Assembly: GCF_042477335.2 (NCBI RefSeq)
Contig: NC_091256.1
Coordinates: 42,177,001 to 42,241,000, forward strand
Length of the DNA: 64,000 nucleotides
Origin: Ovis canadensis
Taxonomy: Eukaryota > Chordata > Mammalia > Artiodactyla > Bovidae
Direction of reading: 5' to 3'
Shown here: piece by piece, positions 34,068 through 46,935 of the stretch
Position numbering within the stretch: position 1 is the first letter of the stretch
How the letters are laid out: every line of letters begins with the position of its first letter
Program-made: the position numbers and the translations under genes
Notes under the pieces: generated by a model
The model's database searches: none
What the model was told of the DNA's origin: nothing
What the model saw: only the letters and a program-made list of their open reading frames with translations

Positions 34068-36149
34068 GGAAAGTAAGTGGGTATTGAGGAGGAGCCCTCC
34101 AGCCCTAGGTCCTAGCTCTGAACATTTATCTTCCTTCAAAATGTCTATCAGGAACATCATGGAAACCTCCAGAGTTGACAACCAGATGGGGAAGTCAAGT
34201 CTCTTTCCGGGCACACATTCTCAGTACAGACATTGTACATGGACAAGTCTAAGCCTTTGTCTTCCATACGGGAAGTGGGTGATACATCCCATCAGAGTTA
34301 AGTTGTGATCATATATGGTTAATTCTTATTAGTCATGACAGTTATTTTTATTACATCTCCAGGAACACTGAGCTAGTGAATGCTGAGCCATGCCCCTAGG
34401 GGAAATATGTGGGTTTATGTTCCTGAGACCCCTGGGTCACAATATTTCATCAATTGATCAACACATAACCTTGTTTTATGTGCATATCTATTTAAAGACA
34501 TCCTAATTTCCATTTCTTATAGATAATGAATTATATGTACCTTCTATATAATAAAACACTAGCTGAGAAGGATTTAACATTTCCTTGACTCTGGGTAACA
34601 TGACCATAAATTTCTTTGGCTTTCAGCCTTACAATATTTTCCACTATGCTTTAAAAGAAAAAAAAAAAAACACTGGGCATATTATGAATCCACCAATACA
34701 GCCCGTTTCCACAGTATCATTATGCACTTCGATGTTACTTAAGTACTTTCCAGAACTCTGATGCATATACATCAGTGAATTTCCTCTTCCTGGATGTACC
34801 ATATTGTTGATTCATTAACACTGAACTCACACCAACAGAACTATATCACGCCTGAATGAAGCTTCTCTCACACATGTATTTTTTCTGTAAATCACAGCCT
34901 TCTTGCACTAGACAACTGCAGCACTATACCTGGGGGCTACTTTACACAGTGAACTCACCAACAAAAAGCACAGAAAGACAAAAAAGTGTCACTAAATAGA
35001 CTGCAAAAAAGACCCTTGTTTACATGATGAGAGGTGAAACAAGAAGACAAAGCTGTTGGCTTGTCCAGTCTCAGCTGGGAACATGTGCATTGGGTGGCTC
35101 AAACTTTTTATTACTAAGCATGTCTGCAAATTACAATAAAACTATGGATTTTGAACATAATTCACAACATAGAATCTGTAAATGATTCTGAGGATCAACT
35201 GTACTATGAAGTTCTTACGGATGAGTCTTGTTCATCAGTTGCTCTGCTGAAGGCACACCCCAGTTATTTATCCACATGGCCCTGTAAAGGCCCCAGGAAA
35301 AGATACCAAAGACAAAATAAACAGATAGAGCATTGTTGTATCTAACTGTTTGCCCTGTGTGTTTCCACATGATTCCCCCATTCATAAGTCAATCATAGGA
35401 CAATTTTTATTTTTAAGTCCACATTGTTGGAGGAAGCCAGGGCCTGTGTGTTGCTTGGCAACGAGCATTTTAGCTCTCCTTTGGAAAGCCAGTAAAACTG
35501 CCAGCAAGATTGTTTCACATGGGCCTCTCTAGACTCTAAAACATACCTGATGGGAGTGAAAGATGGTGTCTATAAAGTTTTCATTTTTTTCTACCTCATC
35601 ATGATCCTTTAACTTGGAACGAAGACAATTAAGTCGGGGAGAGAAGGTGAAAGAAGGGACAAACTGTAGGTTTAACTCACTGTCTTTGGCAGGAAAATAA
35701 AAAGAGTGGAAAGTTTCTAGGGCAGTGATCAGTTCAAACTCAGTCTGTACCTCTGCATAGACGCCAAGGCAAGAGGAACAGGACAGCACAGGTGCAGAAC
35801 TGCTGGCCGCCGAGCCCCAGGGCCAGGGTGGGTGAGAACTCAGCCTTGGGGACCCGTGCGAGAAGGACAGGTTCGGCGGGATGGGAAGGGACAGGTGACA
35901 GAGTAGGCTTGACTGGGGTCTGGGAAGGACCATGCTGCTCTTCTTTCAGACAGGCATGTTCTATGCACACATATTCCACTTCCCTCCCACCCCACTGCAC
36001 ATATTTTTTAAAACAATTTTTTGAAAAATGTCTTGCTTTTCAAAATAAGTCAACCTTTTATTAGCCATAGCAAGAGAACAGTAAAAAAAAAAATAGCATA
36101 ATGAGTAAATTTTCATTAATTTTATAAGAACATGACAGAGCACGTAGTA
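34068..36149. other. Intronic sequence, no gene seen
   Basis: AT-rich, unassigned sequence. The minus-strand frame 35933-35529 (134 aa) has no recognisable domain and starts in a GC-rich patch. Treated as chance. An A run lies near 34658-34670. Confidence 0.4.
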
Positions 36150-36370
36150 CTCTAGGACACAAGCTGACAAACTGAGGCCCGCCAGCCCAATCCAAGCCCC
36201 TGCCTATTTCTGTAAATAAAGTTTTATTGAGACATGGCCACACCAATTTGTTAACAGATTGTCTCTGGCTGTTTTCACATGACAACAGCAGAGGTGACTA
36301 GTCATGACAGAGTCCATATATTTGCTATCTGGTCTTTTACAGAAAAAGTCCATTGACCCGTGCTCTAAAG
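36150..36370. mobile_element. hAT-type non-autonomous DNA transposon
   Basis: The core is the well-known mammalian repeat with gtaaataaagttttattgag, catggccacaccaatttgt and atctggtcttttacagaaaa. Decayed inverted ends are visible (caagctgacaaac on the left; cattgacccgtg on the right). Candidate 8-bp flanks ctctagga and ctctaaag are only partly alike. The exact subfamily was not assigned. Confidence 0.7.
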
Positions 36371-36459
36371 TATTGACAAAGGGTGGTTTCATTTTAGACA
36401 GAGCGCCAAAAAGTTATCAACAAGAACACAGAGGTATGTCTTAATTTCCTTGTGTACGT

Positions 36460-36577
36460 GCTCCATCGCTTCAGTCATGTCCAACTCTTTGTGACCCTAT
36501 GGACTATAGCCCATCAGGCTCTTCTGTAGATGGGATTCTCCAGGCAAGAATACAGGAGTGGGCTGCCATTTCCTTCC
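36460..36577 (-). mobile_element. Bov-A type SINE, antisense, partial
   Basis: Reversed body: ctccatcgcttcagtcatgt, ctctttgtgaccctatgga, tgggattctccaggcaagaa, gtgggctgccatttccttc. The reversed tRNA head is missing. Confidence 0.9.
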
Positions 36578-36991
36578 TATTCAACAATCTCTTTCTGACT
36601 TGACAGTTGTTCATGTTGTCTTTCTGTCAGTTCATCTATCTTTCTTTCAGATGTTTCCTGAAGGGAGAGCTTGTAAAATCAGCAGCATGGAAACAGGCAG
36701 AGGAACAAGGGCTGGTTTTAGAAATCACTCAAGCACCAGGACACAGTCATCAGCGACTGCCCCGTTCACTTCCTATGTGATACAGAAGCAGAGGCTATCC
36801 TTCTCAAGGGCCTATGAAGCTGCTCACCCTCCAACTCATTAAGTTGTGAATGTCTACAGTGGCTCACTCAAATAACATTTTGATGAATGTGGACCCTCAG
36901 GAAGCCATCCTGCAGACTCTGAGGGTGTGCAGAGCAGAGGCCCTAGAGCCTACCACCCAGTGAGGGAGACACATGTGTAAACACATGTTAT

Positions 36992-37294
36992 TTGACTTTG
37001 CTCGTGGTCCAGTGGTTAAGGATCCACCTGCCAATGCAGGGGACATAGGTTCGATCCCTGGTCTGGGAAGATTCCACTTGCCACAGAGCAACTAAGCCTG
37101 TGCTCCCTAATTACTGAGGCTGCATGCTGTAGCTACTGAAGCCCAGGAGCCTAGAGTTTATGCTCCACGTAAGAGAAGTCACTGAAATGAGAAGCCTGTG
37201 CACTGCAACTCTCTAGAGTAATCCCCACAACTAGAGAAAGCCTGAGAGCAGCAATGAAGACCCAGCATAGCCAAAAATAAATAAAATTTTAAAA
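36992..37294 (+). mobile_element. CHR-type SINE, long form
   Basis: The tRNA-like head (ctcgtggtccagtggttaag, ccaatgcaggggacatagg, ttcgatccctggtctggga) is followed by ccacagagcaactaagcctg and an A-rich tail (ccaaaaataaataaa). The ccagtggttaag head and the agcaactaagcc body distinguish it from Bov-tA. CHR elements are shared by cetaceans, hippos and ruminants. Confidence 0.8.
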
Positions 37295-39660
37295 ACCGAC
37301 TCATTATCATACCATCCATTAAAGCCAATGACAGAAGAGCAAATCTAAAACAGCACATGATAGAGAAAGACCCTCAAGACTGGGAGCGTCCCCACCATCA
37401 CTGTAACTCCCTGATGGCTGGGAACACCCGGACTTCAATGGGCACAGCACAGTTCTCTCCTTGGCTGAGATTCTCCTACGTGGCCCGGCATCCAGGGATA
37501 TATTTGCTTGAGGTTCCCCCTAAACCCAACAGAACTCTTAATTCCTTTCTGAAAGGACAATCTGGAATCTCAAGATCATTGTTCACTGACCCTGAGAATT
37601 GGGAAACTGTCCCAACTGGTAAGTTGGTACAGAACCTCCAGAGTCACACATTTACAATGTTGGCCAGGTAATTTCATAAGAAAATAGATGTTCCTTTCAT
37701 GACAGCTGTTAAATATATTTCTTCCCCATAAAGGAGGTGAAGAACTCTCGACATGGGAAGAAAGGCATCTACTGACCATGTTCTTTTGAAAAGTAGTGAG
37801 CTCTAAATCACCAAGTTGAGCAACTCAAATACAGCACCCTGGATGGGCCAGCCCTTCTTCAAGGCCTCATTCTTGTGGCAGAGCACCATAAATGTCCACT
37901 TACAGACATGGATCTGTTTTTAAAAAATATGCCTCCTTTAATGCAAACACAATGAGGGCACAGAAAAAAAGCAAAGTGACTTATATTAATTCCTAATGAA
38001 ATGAAAGGAAAGGAACTTAGTTAATCTCGAAAATTAATCTCCAGAACAATGTGCAAGAGAAAGATTCCTGTGGGCAGCAGACATAAAAATCACAAACACA
38101 TACACACATGTGACCTCCCAGACATACACACAGGCATGCTCTTTTTTAGAAAAAGGAGACAGTGCTTGTTTATTTTTAAGCAATACATCATTGGCATCGA
38201 AGAACGGAAACCATACACACAGAATTCTTATAGATGTCAGATCAAGATAACAACCAGTGTTTATATGCCAGGAAAATTCCGGTATCCCTCATGTTGTTAA
38301 GGATATGAACTCTGAACTCCCATTTTACCTGTAAACTGCCAGAATGTATTGCAGAGCCCCAAACAGAGCTTGAGATGAGGGCAAGAGATCCCAAGGATGG
38401 ATCCAGCTCCAAGATTCTAATCTCCCAGCCTTAGACCCCAAACACCAGGCCCCTGCAGCTACCCACTGACCACCAGGGAAGAAGAAAGAACAGAAAGGAA
38501 AAGAAGGACCAGAGATAGGCTAAAGTCATGAACTTGGCCTAGTTTCTGGCTCCGCTATAGCCTCTCTCCCGCTGACCCTGCCTCCTTCCCATTCACATCC
38601 TATTGGTCTGTGAACATCCTTTTCTACTATTGTCTGAAGAGTTACCAGTGTCCCCCCGAGACCAGCTCAAGTATTGAGGAAAAGGGTCCCAAGACACCAG
38701 GACCTATAACCCAGTGCTCCTGGCCCAGGTGGTCCACATCTGAGTGGTTCTTTCTCTCTCACTAGAAAGAGTGTTCATTGTGCAGAGGGTAGACTGAGTC
38801 ACCAGGCCCCCAGGTGAGGACAACTCTCATGCCTCTGCTTGTCTTTACTTGTGAGACTACTGGGCTGTGATGCTGAAACACATATGTCCACAAGGGAAAA
38901 ACCACTTCACTTGAGTTTATTTCCCTGTAAGGGATGGGTGGTCCCCTGTTCAGGGTTGCTTCACAGACATATACATGTTTGGGAGAAGACTTCACATGCC
39001 TTTTTGCCCGGGAAGCTGTCTGCTCTGCAGGAACGGCCATTTCTCGGCAATGTTCCCCTCAAGGATGCCAACACTTTAGGGCACGAATTTTCCAGTTTCT
39101 GGTACTACAGAACAGCCCAAAGCTTGGTACAGGCCAAGCTATCCAACTGGCATACCCAAAAGGAGTTCATGAAGTTAAAGGGCTTTTGACTCAGTTTCAG
39201 ATATTACTCCATTTGTACTGCAAACGGTGTGAGCTGGTCTGTGCTGTGGGATGCTAAGAACAAGAGTGCATAATCCTGGCAACCTTGATAGAGAAACATG
39301 GTTCTCAGGTCTTCCAATGAGGGTGACTTTGGCTTTCAGAATAAACCATTGGCTAGAATAGCTGCCTGCATCCGGCATGTGTGTTTGAGGTGCTTCTGCC
39401 AGCACTGGCATGCAGCAGTGTGCGAGATGGTGAGACCGCTCATCAGAGGAGAGCTTAGAAGAGGACCATGTGGAGAACCACCCACTGCCAACTGAAGGAC
39501 CAGCCTTTGTGATCCAACCAATATGCTGCCTGGTATGAGTTCATGCCTTACCTAACCTGAAACCATCTGTTGGTGGAGGTGCTAAGAGTGGTCACAGTTA
39601 GCCTAACTGATCTCTCAGAGAGCTCTTTATTAAATACTATAGAATTCTATATTAAATACT
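37295..39660. other. Intronic sequence, no gene seen
   Basis: No repeat family or exon was recognised. Overlapping plus frames at 38839-39257 (116 and 107 aa) lack recognisable domains. Confidence 0.4.
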
Positions 39661-39664
39661 ATAG

Positions 39665-39926
39665 AACAGTGCCAGATTTTATTTTCTTGAGCTCCAAAAT
39701 CACTGTGTGTGGTGACTGCATATTGTGCATGTATGGACGGTGACAGCCATGAAATTAAAAGCTGCTTGCTCCTTGGAAGAAAAGCTATGACAACCCTAGA
39801 CAGCATATTAAAAAGCAGAGACATCACTTTGCCGACAAAGGTCCACCTAGTCAAAGCTATAGTTTTTCCAGTAGTCAAGTACCAGTGTGAGAGTTGGACC
39901 ATAAAGAAGGCTGAGCACTGAAGAAG
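39665..39926 (+). mobile_element. BovB LINE, left part (split by L1)
   Basis: Sense BovB RT C-terminal region: ctccaaaatcactgtgtgtg, aagctgcttgctccttggaa, gacagcatattaaaaagcag, gagagttggaccataaagaa, ggctgagcactgaagaa. It stops at an L1 poly-T, and the same BovB continues at 43081. The frame is interrupted. Confidence 0.93.
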
Positions 39927-42900
39927 TGATTTTTTCTTTTTTTTAAATTTACTTTATTTGGAGGCTAATTACTTTACAATATTGTGGTGGGTTTTGCCAT
40001 ACATTCACATGAATCAGCCATGTGTGTACATGTGTTCCCCACTCTGACCCTCCCTCCCACTTCTCTCCCCATCCCATCCCTCATGGTCATCCCAGTGCAC
40101 CAGCCCTGAGCACCCTGCCTCATGCATCGAACCTGGACTGGCGATCTATTTCACGTATGATGGTATATATGTTTCAATGCTATTGTCTCAAATCATCCTG
40201 CCCTTGCCTTCTCCCACAGAGTCCAAAAGTCTTCTTTACATCTGTGTCTCTTTTGCTGTCTCACATAAAGGGTCATTATTACCATCTTTCTAAATTCCAT
40301 ATATATGCATTAATATACTGTATTGGTGTTTTTCTGACTTACTTCACTCTGTATAATAGGCTCCACTTTCATCTACCTCATTAGAACTGATTCAAATGCA
40401 TTCTTTTTAATGGCTGAGTAATATTCCATTGTGTATATGTACCACAGCTTTCTTATCCATTTGTCTGCCAATGGACATCTAGGTTGCTTCCATGTCCTGG
40501 CTATTGCAAACAGTGTTGCAATAAACATTGGGCTACACGTGTCTCTTTCAATTCTGGTTTCTTCAGTGTGTATGCCCAGCAGTGGGATTGCTGGGTTGTA
40601 CGGCAGTTCTATTTCCAGTTTTTTAAGGAATCTCCACACTGTTCTCCATAGTGGCTGTACTAGTTTGCATTCCCACCAACAGTGTAAGAGGGTTCCTTTT
40701 CTCGACACTCTCTCCAGCATTTATTGTTTGTAGACTTTTTGATAGCAGCCATTCTGACTGGCGTGAGATGGTACCTCACTGTGGTTTTGATTTGCATTTC
40801 TCTGATAATGATGTTGTGCATCTTTTCATGTGTTTGTTAGCCATCTGCATGTCTTCTTCAGAGAAATGTCTGTTTAGTTCTTTGGCCCATTTTTTTTTAT
40901 TAGGTCACTTATTTTTCTGGAATTGAGCTACAGGAGTTGCTTGTATATTTTTGAGATTAATTCTTTGTCAGTTGCTTCATTTGCTATTATTTTTTCCTGT
41001 TCTGAAGGCTGTCTTTTCACCTTGCTTATAGTTTCCTTTGTTGTGCAAAAGCTTTTAAGTTTAATTAGGTCCCATTTATTTTTGCTTTTACTTCCACTAC
41101 TCTGGGAGGTGGGTCATAGAGGATCCTGCTATGATTTACATCAGAGAGTGTTTGGCCTATGTTTTCCTCTAGGGGTTTTATAGTTTCTGGTCTTACATTT
41201 AGATCTTTAATCCATTTTGGGTTTATTTTTGTGTGCGGTGTTAGAAAGTGTTCTAGTTTCATTCTTTTACAAGTGTTTGACTAGTTTTTCCAGCACTACT
41301 TGTTAAAGAGATTGTCTTTTCTCCATTGTATATTCTTGCCTCCTTTGTCAAAGATAAGCTGTCCATATGTGTGTGGATTTATCTCTGGGCTTTCTATTTT
41401 GTTCCATTGATCTTTGTGCCAGTACCATACTGTCTTGATGACTGTGGCTTTGTAGTAGAGCCTGAAGTCAGGCAGGTTGATTCCTCCAGTTCCATTCTTC
41501 TTTCTCAAGAGTGCTTTGGCTATTCAAAGTTTCTTGTATTTCCATACAGACTGTGAAATTATTTGTTCTAGTTCTCTGAAAAATACCATTGGTAGCTTGA
41601 TAGAGATTGCATTGAATCTATATGGGAATTTGGGTGGTATACTCATTTTCACTATATTGATTCTTCTGATCCATGAACGTGGTATATTTCTCCATCTATT
41701 TGTGTCATCTTTGATTTCTTTCATCAGTGTTTTATAGTTTTATATATATAGGTCTTTTGTTTCTTTAGGTAGATTTATTCCTAAGTATTGTATTCTTCTC
41801 ATTGCAATGGTGAATGGATTTGTTTCCTTCTCTCTCTGTTTTCTCATTGTTAGTGTATAGGAATGCAAGGGATTTCTGTGTGTTAATTTTATATCCTGCA
41901 ACTTTACTATATTCATTGATTAGCTCTGGTAATTTTCTGGTGGAGTCTTTAGGGTTGCAGAACCTCTCCTTTATGTAGACGATCATGTCATCTGCAAACA
42001 GTGAGAGTTTTACTTCTTCTTTCCCAATCTGGACTCCTTTTATTTATTTTTCTTCTGAGTGCTGTGACTAAAACTTCCAAAACTTTTTTGAATAGTAGTG
42101 GTGAGAGTGGGCATCCTTGTCTTGTTCCTGACTTTAGGGGAAATGCTTTCAATTTTTCACCATTGAGGATAATATTTGCTGTGGGTTTATCATATATAGT
42201 TTTTATTATGTTGAGGTAAGTTCTTTCTATGCCTGCTTTTTGGAGGCTTTTAATCATAAATGGATGTTGAATTTTGTCAAAGGCTTTCTCTGCATCTATT
42301 GAGATAATCATATGGTTTTTATCTTTCAATTTGTTAATGTGGTATATCACATTGATTGATTTGTGAATATTGAAGAATCCTTGCATCCCTGGGATAAAGC
42401 CCACTTGGTCATGATGTATGATATTTTTAATATGTTGTTGGATTCCATTTGCTAGAATTTTGTTAAGGATTTTTGCATCTATGTTCATCAGTGATCTTAG
42501 CCTGTAGTTTTCTTTTTTTGTGGCATCTTTGTCATGTTTTGGTATTAGGGTGATGGTGGCCTCATAGAATGAGTTTGGAAGTTTACCTTCCTCTGCAATT
42601 TTCTGGAAGAGTTTGAGTAGGATAGGTGTTAGTGCTTCTCTAAATTTTTGGTAGAATTCAGCTGTGAAGCCATCTGGTCCTGGGCTTTTGTTTGTTGGAA
42701 GATTATTGATTACAGTTTCCATTTCTGTGCTTGTGATGGGTCTGTTAAGATTTTCTATTTCTTCCTGGTTCAGTTTTGGAAAGTTGTACTTTTCTAAGAA
42801 TTTGTCCATTTCTTCCACATTGTCCATTTTATTGGCATATAGTTGCTGATAGTACTCTCTTATGATCCTTTGTATTTCTGTGTCGTCTGTTGTAATCTCT

Positions 42901-43078
42901 CCATTTTCATTTCTAATTTTGTTGATTTGATTCTTCTCCCTTTTTTTCTTGATGAGTCTGGCTAATGGTTTGTTTATTTTGTTTATCTTCTCAAAGAACC
43001 AGCTTTTAGCTTTGTTGACTTTGGCTATGGTCTCCTTTGTTTCTTTTGCATTTATTTCTGCACTAATTTTATGATACC
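39927..43078 (-). mobile_element. L1 LINE, antisense, 5'-truncated, inserted in BovB
   Basis: A 3.15-kb L1 with its poly(A) (poly-T here) at 39929-39945, then the antisense 3' UTR and ORF2. ORF2 reverse transcriptase is readable on the minus strand from about 43075 to 42050: NEIGEITTDD-like start, [43 protein letters not shown]. The frame breaks near 42050, just before the FADD catalytic motif at about 41995, then continues as separate frames to 40373 ([15 protein letters not shown] and [10 protein letters not shown] are typical of the ORF2 C terminus). The endonuclease and ORF1 are absent. Dead copy. Confidence 0.95.
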
Positions 43079-43080
43079 TT

Positions 43081-43440
43081 CAAACTGAATTGCTGGAGAA
43101 GACTTTTGAGAGTCCCTTGGACAGCAAGGAGATCAAACCAGTCAATCCTAAAGAAAATCAACCCTGAATATTCACTAGAAGGACTGATGCTGAAGCTGAA
43201 GCTCCAATACTTTGACCACCTGATGCAAATAGCTGACTCACTGGAAAAGAACCTGATGCTGGGAAAGACTGAGGGAAGGAGGATAAGGGGCAGACAGAGG
43301 ATGAGATGGTTGGATGGCATCACTGACTCAATGGCCATGAGTCTGAGCAAACTCTGGGAGATAGTGAAGGACAGGGAAGCCTGGTATGCTGCAGTTCATG
43401 AGGTTGCAAAGAGTCAGACACAACTTAGTGACTGAACAAG
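43081..43440 (+). mobile_element. BovB LINE, right part (split by L1)
   Basis: Continues the BovB interrupted at 39926: tgctggagaagacttttgag, ccttggacagcaaggagatc, gaggatgagatggttggatg, and the 3' end gtcagacacaacttagtgac. Codes for the final RT segment ([12 protein letters not shown]) in broken form. Confidence 0.94.
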
Positions 43441-44515
43441 AGCAAAGACAATATCAACATAGAACTCTTAGCACAAACAGCACCATTTGGGGATGTCTGT
43501 GATGCAGGGAGAGATATGTTCTTCCCATTGCCATCCTGGTTAGCCAGGGCTGGCACTATGGTGGCTCAACAGCTTTGGTGACTGTGCCCAGTGAGAGGCA
43601 GGAGAGCAGTGATCGTGCCCAAACAGGGCTATTCCAGGTGAAGCAGTAGTTGTCCCCAGCAGGGCTACATGACAAGCATTCATGAGAGCTCCCTGAGGTA
43701 CATCAAAAATGATCTGGGTAGAAAGGCAGTTTATATACACTGGAGGGTTTACATTGTAGGTATGGATTAAGGTCAAGGAAATTGGAGTTATGACTTTAGT
43801 CTTCTACCCTTATACACACAGGAAGATGAAATCTAAGGAATTTGGGCTGCATGAATCCATTTGATCCTGGATATCAGTGTTCTGTTTATCTGAATAAGAT
43901 AAAATTCACATTAATTCAGCCCACTTCATGACAAAGACCAGCTGTAAACAGGGAACAGGCTCAGAATCTTTCAAAAGAAGTCTATAATGTAACTTGAATT
44001 TAGAGTTAACAGAAGGTTTCAAGTTAAAATCCTAACTTATCTGCTTCAATCTCACTTAATGAGATATATTTGCAATTTCTGAAGTGGCTATAAAATATAG
44101 GTTCACATATAAATTAAATGTGTTTCATGAAAACTTTCTTACTTTATTCTTTTGCTTAACAATTCATTCCTTCTTATCTAGAAAAGAAAAAAACTTCCAT
44201 CCTGGTCTAGTCATTGATCACTCAGTTAGTAGAATCTGAATTACTCTAGATATTCTAAATCTAAGTTCTGCTCAGGAAAACATACATTCATTTCAAGACT
44301 GTAGCACTCAGGTATGGCATAAGACATTTTAAAGGTAATTCATGTAATAAGAACACAATTTAGAAAACTCACTAATTCTAGGATACAAGGTTGAAAAACA
44401 GATACAAACTTCCAGTTATAAAATAAGTAAGCTTTGTGGATGTAATATACAGCATGGTGACTATAACTAGTAATAATACTGCATTGCATATTTGAAACTT
44501 GCTAAGACAGTAGAT
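43441..44515. other. Intronic sequence, no gene seen
   Basis: Unassigned AT-rich sequence with no recognisable coding potential. Confidence 0.45.
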
Positions 44516-44517
44516 TG

Positions 44518-44727
44518 AGGCTTCCCTGGTGGCTCAGAAGTAAAGAATCCACCTGCAATGCAGAAGACCTGGGTTCGATCCCTGAGTTGGGAAGATCCCC
44601 TGGAGAAGGAAATGGCAACCCATGCCAGTATTCTTGCCTGGGAAATCCCAGGAACAGAGAAGCCTGGCAGGCTACAGTCCATGGAGTCTCAGAAGAGTCA
44701 GACATGACTTAGTGACTAAACAACAAC
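44518..44727 (+). mobile_element. Bov-tA SINE
   Basis: Full-length sense copy: ggcttccctggtggctcaga, ccacctgcaatgcagaagac, ggttcgatccctgagttggg, ggagaaggaaatggcaaccc, gactaaacaacaacc tail. Confidence 0.95.
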
Positions 44728-44769
44728 CAGAGAGAAGATATTAAAAGTTCTTATCACAAGAAAAAAATA

Positions 44770-44862
44770 TTTTGTAACTTATGATGGTGGACATTAACTG
44801 GACTTATTATGGTGATCATTTTGAATTATATACAAATATTGAATCATCGTGTTGTATACCTG
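44770..44862 (+). mobile_element. L1 3' end, left part (split by BovB)
   Basis: Sense L1 3' UTR: attatggtgatcattttgaa, tatacaaatattgaatcatc, gttgtatacctg. It resumes after the BovB insertion at 45734. Confidence 0.8.
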
Positions 44863-45733
44863 TTGTATTGTCACCTTGCTTATTTAACTTATATGCAGAG
44901 CACATCATGCAAAATGCTGGACTGGATGAGGCACAAGCTGGAATCAAGATTGCGGGAAGAAATATCAATAACCTCAGATATGCAGATGACAGTACCCATA
45001 AGGCAGAAAGCAAAGAGGAACTAAGGAGCCTCCTAATGAAAATGAGAGAGAATAATGAAAAAGCTGACTTTAAACTTAGCGTTCAAAAAATGAAGATCAT
45101 GCCACTTCACAGCAAATAGATGGGGAAACAATGGAAACAGTGACAGACTATTTTCTTGGGCTCCAATATCACTGCAGATGGTGACTGCAGCCATGAAACT
45201 AAAAGACGCTTGCTCCTTGTAAGAAAAGCTGTGACCAACCTAGACAGCATATTAAAAAGCAGAGACATTATTTTGCCAACAAAAGTTGGTCTAGTCAAAG
45301 TTATGGATTTTATAGTAGTTATGTATGGATGTGAGAGTTGGACCATAAAGAAGGTTGAGTGCCGAAGAATTGATGCATTTGAACTGTGGTGTTGGAGAAG
45401 ACTCTTGAGAGTCCCTTGGACTGCAAGGAGATCAAACTAGTCAATCCTAAAGGAAATCAGTCCTGAATATTTATTGGAAGGGCTGATGCTGAAGCTCCAG
45501 TGTTCTGGCCACTTGATACGAAGAACTGACTCATTGGAAAATACCCTGATGCTGGGAAAGATTGAAAGCAGGAGAAGAAGGGGACAACAGAGGATAAGAT
45601 GATTGGATGGCACACTGACTCGATGGACATGAGTTTGAGCAAGCCCTGGGAGTTGGTGGTGGACAGGGAAGCCTGTTGTGCTGCAGTTCATGGGGTCGCA
45701 GAGTTGGACACAACTGAGCGACTGAACTGACTG
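44863..45733 (+). mobile_element. BovB LINE, sense, inserted in L1
   Basis: A 5'-truncated 870-bp BovB. It starts in the RT palm (SPCLFNLYAEHIM, then YADD at about 44980) and runs through GDCSHETKRRLL, CESWTIKK and [15 protein letters not shown] to the 3' end at 45733 (gactgaactgactg). The 7-mer atacctg flanks it on both sides (44856-44862 and 45734-45740). Frames are interrupted. Confidence 0.95.
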
Positions 45734-45790
45734 ATACCTGAAACTAATATAGTGCTACGTAACTTACACTTCAATAAAAATTCTTAATTG
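45734..45790 (+). mobile_element. L1 3' end, right part
   Basis: Continues the L1 stopped at 44862: atacctgaaactaatatagt, acttacacttcaataaaaat, with the AATAAA of the L1 3' end. Confidence 0.8.
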
Positions 45791-46384
45791 AGAATAAAAG
45801 GAAAAAATAGAAAAATAATTTTAGAACCATAGAGTATTAGAGCTGAAAAGATTCTTAAAGGTCATTTTATTTCTTAATAAGAGGACTGCCACTATTATAG
45901 GTGACCTGCTTACTGCCAGAATATTTTTAATGACTGAAAACTTCAAGGCAGCCTGGGTAATATTTTTAAATAGCCTCAATTATTAGAAAGTTCTCTCTTA
46001 TACTGAACTTATATCTTTTTTATATTTCTAACCCACAGACATTCAACTCTATTTCCAAGGGGCACCCAGGGTAAGAATCATCTTTTTGTGCACACTAGCC
46101 CTTCACATTTTAAAAGACACTTATCATGTCCTTAAATGTTCTCTTGCTTGGGAGTAGTCCATGTTCCTTCTACTGCTCCTCAAGTATTTTGTTGGTCATC
46201 CAAGCTCATACTAAGCCCTCCTCTACTTACCACATAATTTAGTACTTCCTCACTCAGACTTGTCTTGATTCCTATGCCATAAAGAATATGGCCTCGCCCA
46301 AAGAGATCTAGCTTTAACCTCAGCTTCTGGGAAGTAATCTGTATTATATCTGCTGGGGCTATCTCTGTGGAGAGTGGGGACTGG
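45791..46384. other. Intronic sequence, no gene seen
   Basis: The first 80 bp (tagaaccatagagtattaga, gaaaagattcttaaaggtca) look like a diverged ancient mammalian repeat, not assigned. The rest is unrecognised. Confidence 0.35.
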
Positions 46385-46935
46385 TCACACCAGATCATAG
46401 GGCCACACCCAATAGTCTTAAAGTGGGAGCTGGCCATGCCTGGAAGATCAATCATGTGATTTACTTCAGGGGCCTTGCGTCACATGGTATCAGTCAACTT
46501 AGAGACCAAATTCAGCCAGGCTGGAAATTAATCCATCATGTCTTTGCAATGAAGCCCCGGGAAAAACTGCATACCAAAACTCAGTACATATTGTCACACA
46601 CTGACAACTGGGAGGGTAACACATTCTGTCTCCACAGGGGGAGACAATGGAGGCTTCATGTTTGGAACCTCTCTCTCCCCAGACTCTGCCCTCTGCATCT
46701 CTTCCTTTGTATGCTTTTAATCTGTATCCTCTATAACAAGATGTAGCCGTGAGTACTTTCAGCGAGTCTTTGAGTCCTTCTAGTGAATTACCAGACCTGG
46801 AGGTGATTTTGGGAACCCTCTAAATATGCAGTTGGTGTCAGAAGTGAGAGTAGTCTTTTCTGGACTCTTCCTCTAATTTTGTAGTTGGACCCTAACTCCT
46901 TACAGTTGGTGTCAGAAGTCTTGGGCAGACTTGGC
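46385..46935 (+). mobile_element. Probable ERVL-class LTR with adjoining leader
   Basis: The pattern resembles an old LTR: a promoter-proximal part near 46690 (gcatctcttcctttgtatgc, ttttaatctgtatcctctat), an end near 46800 (gtgattttgggaaccctcta), then cagttggtgtcagaagtgag, which resembles the primer-binding and leader region of ERVL elements. That leader motif occurs twice (46830 and 46904). No retroviral protein is readable. Confidence 0.45.

Noticed and set aside
35529..35933. 134-codon minus-strand frame as an upstream KIF26B exon
   Set aside because: No kinesin residues are recognisable and it does not supply the motor segment expected before ESKLT.
41988..42827. 279-codon reverse transcriptase frame as a host gene
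   Set aside because: It is L1 ORF2 from a 5'-truncated element with a frame break before the catalytic FADD motif.
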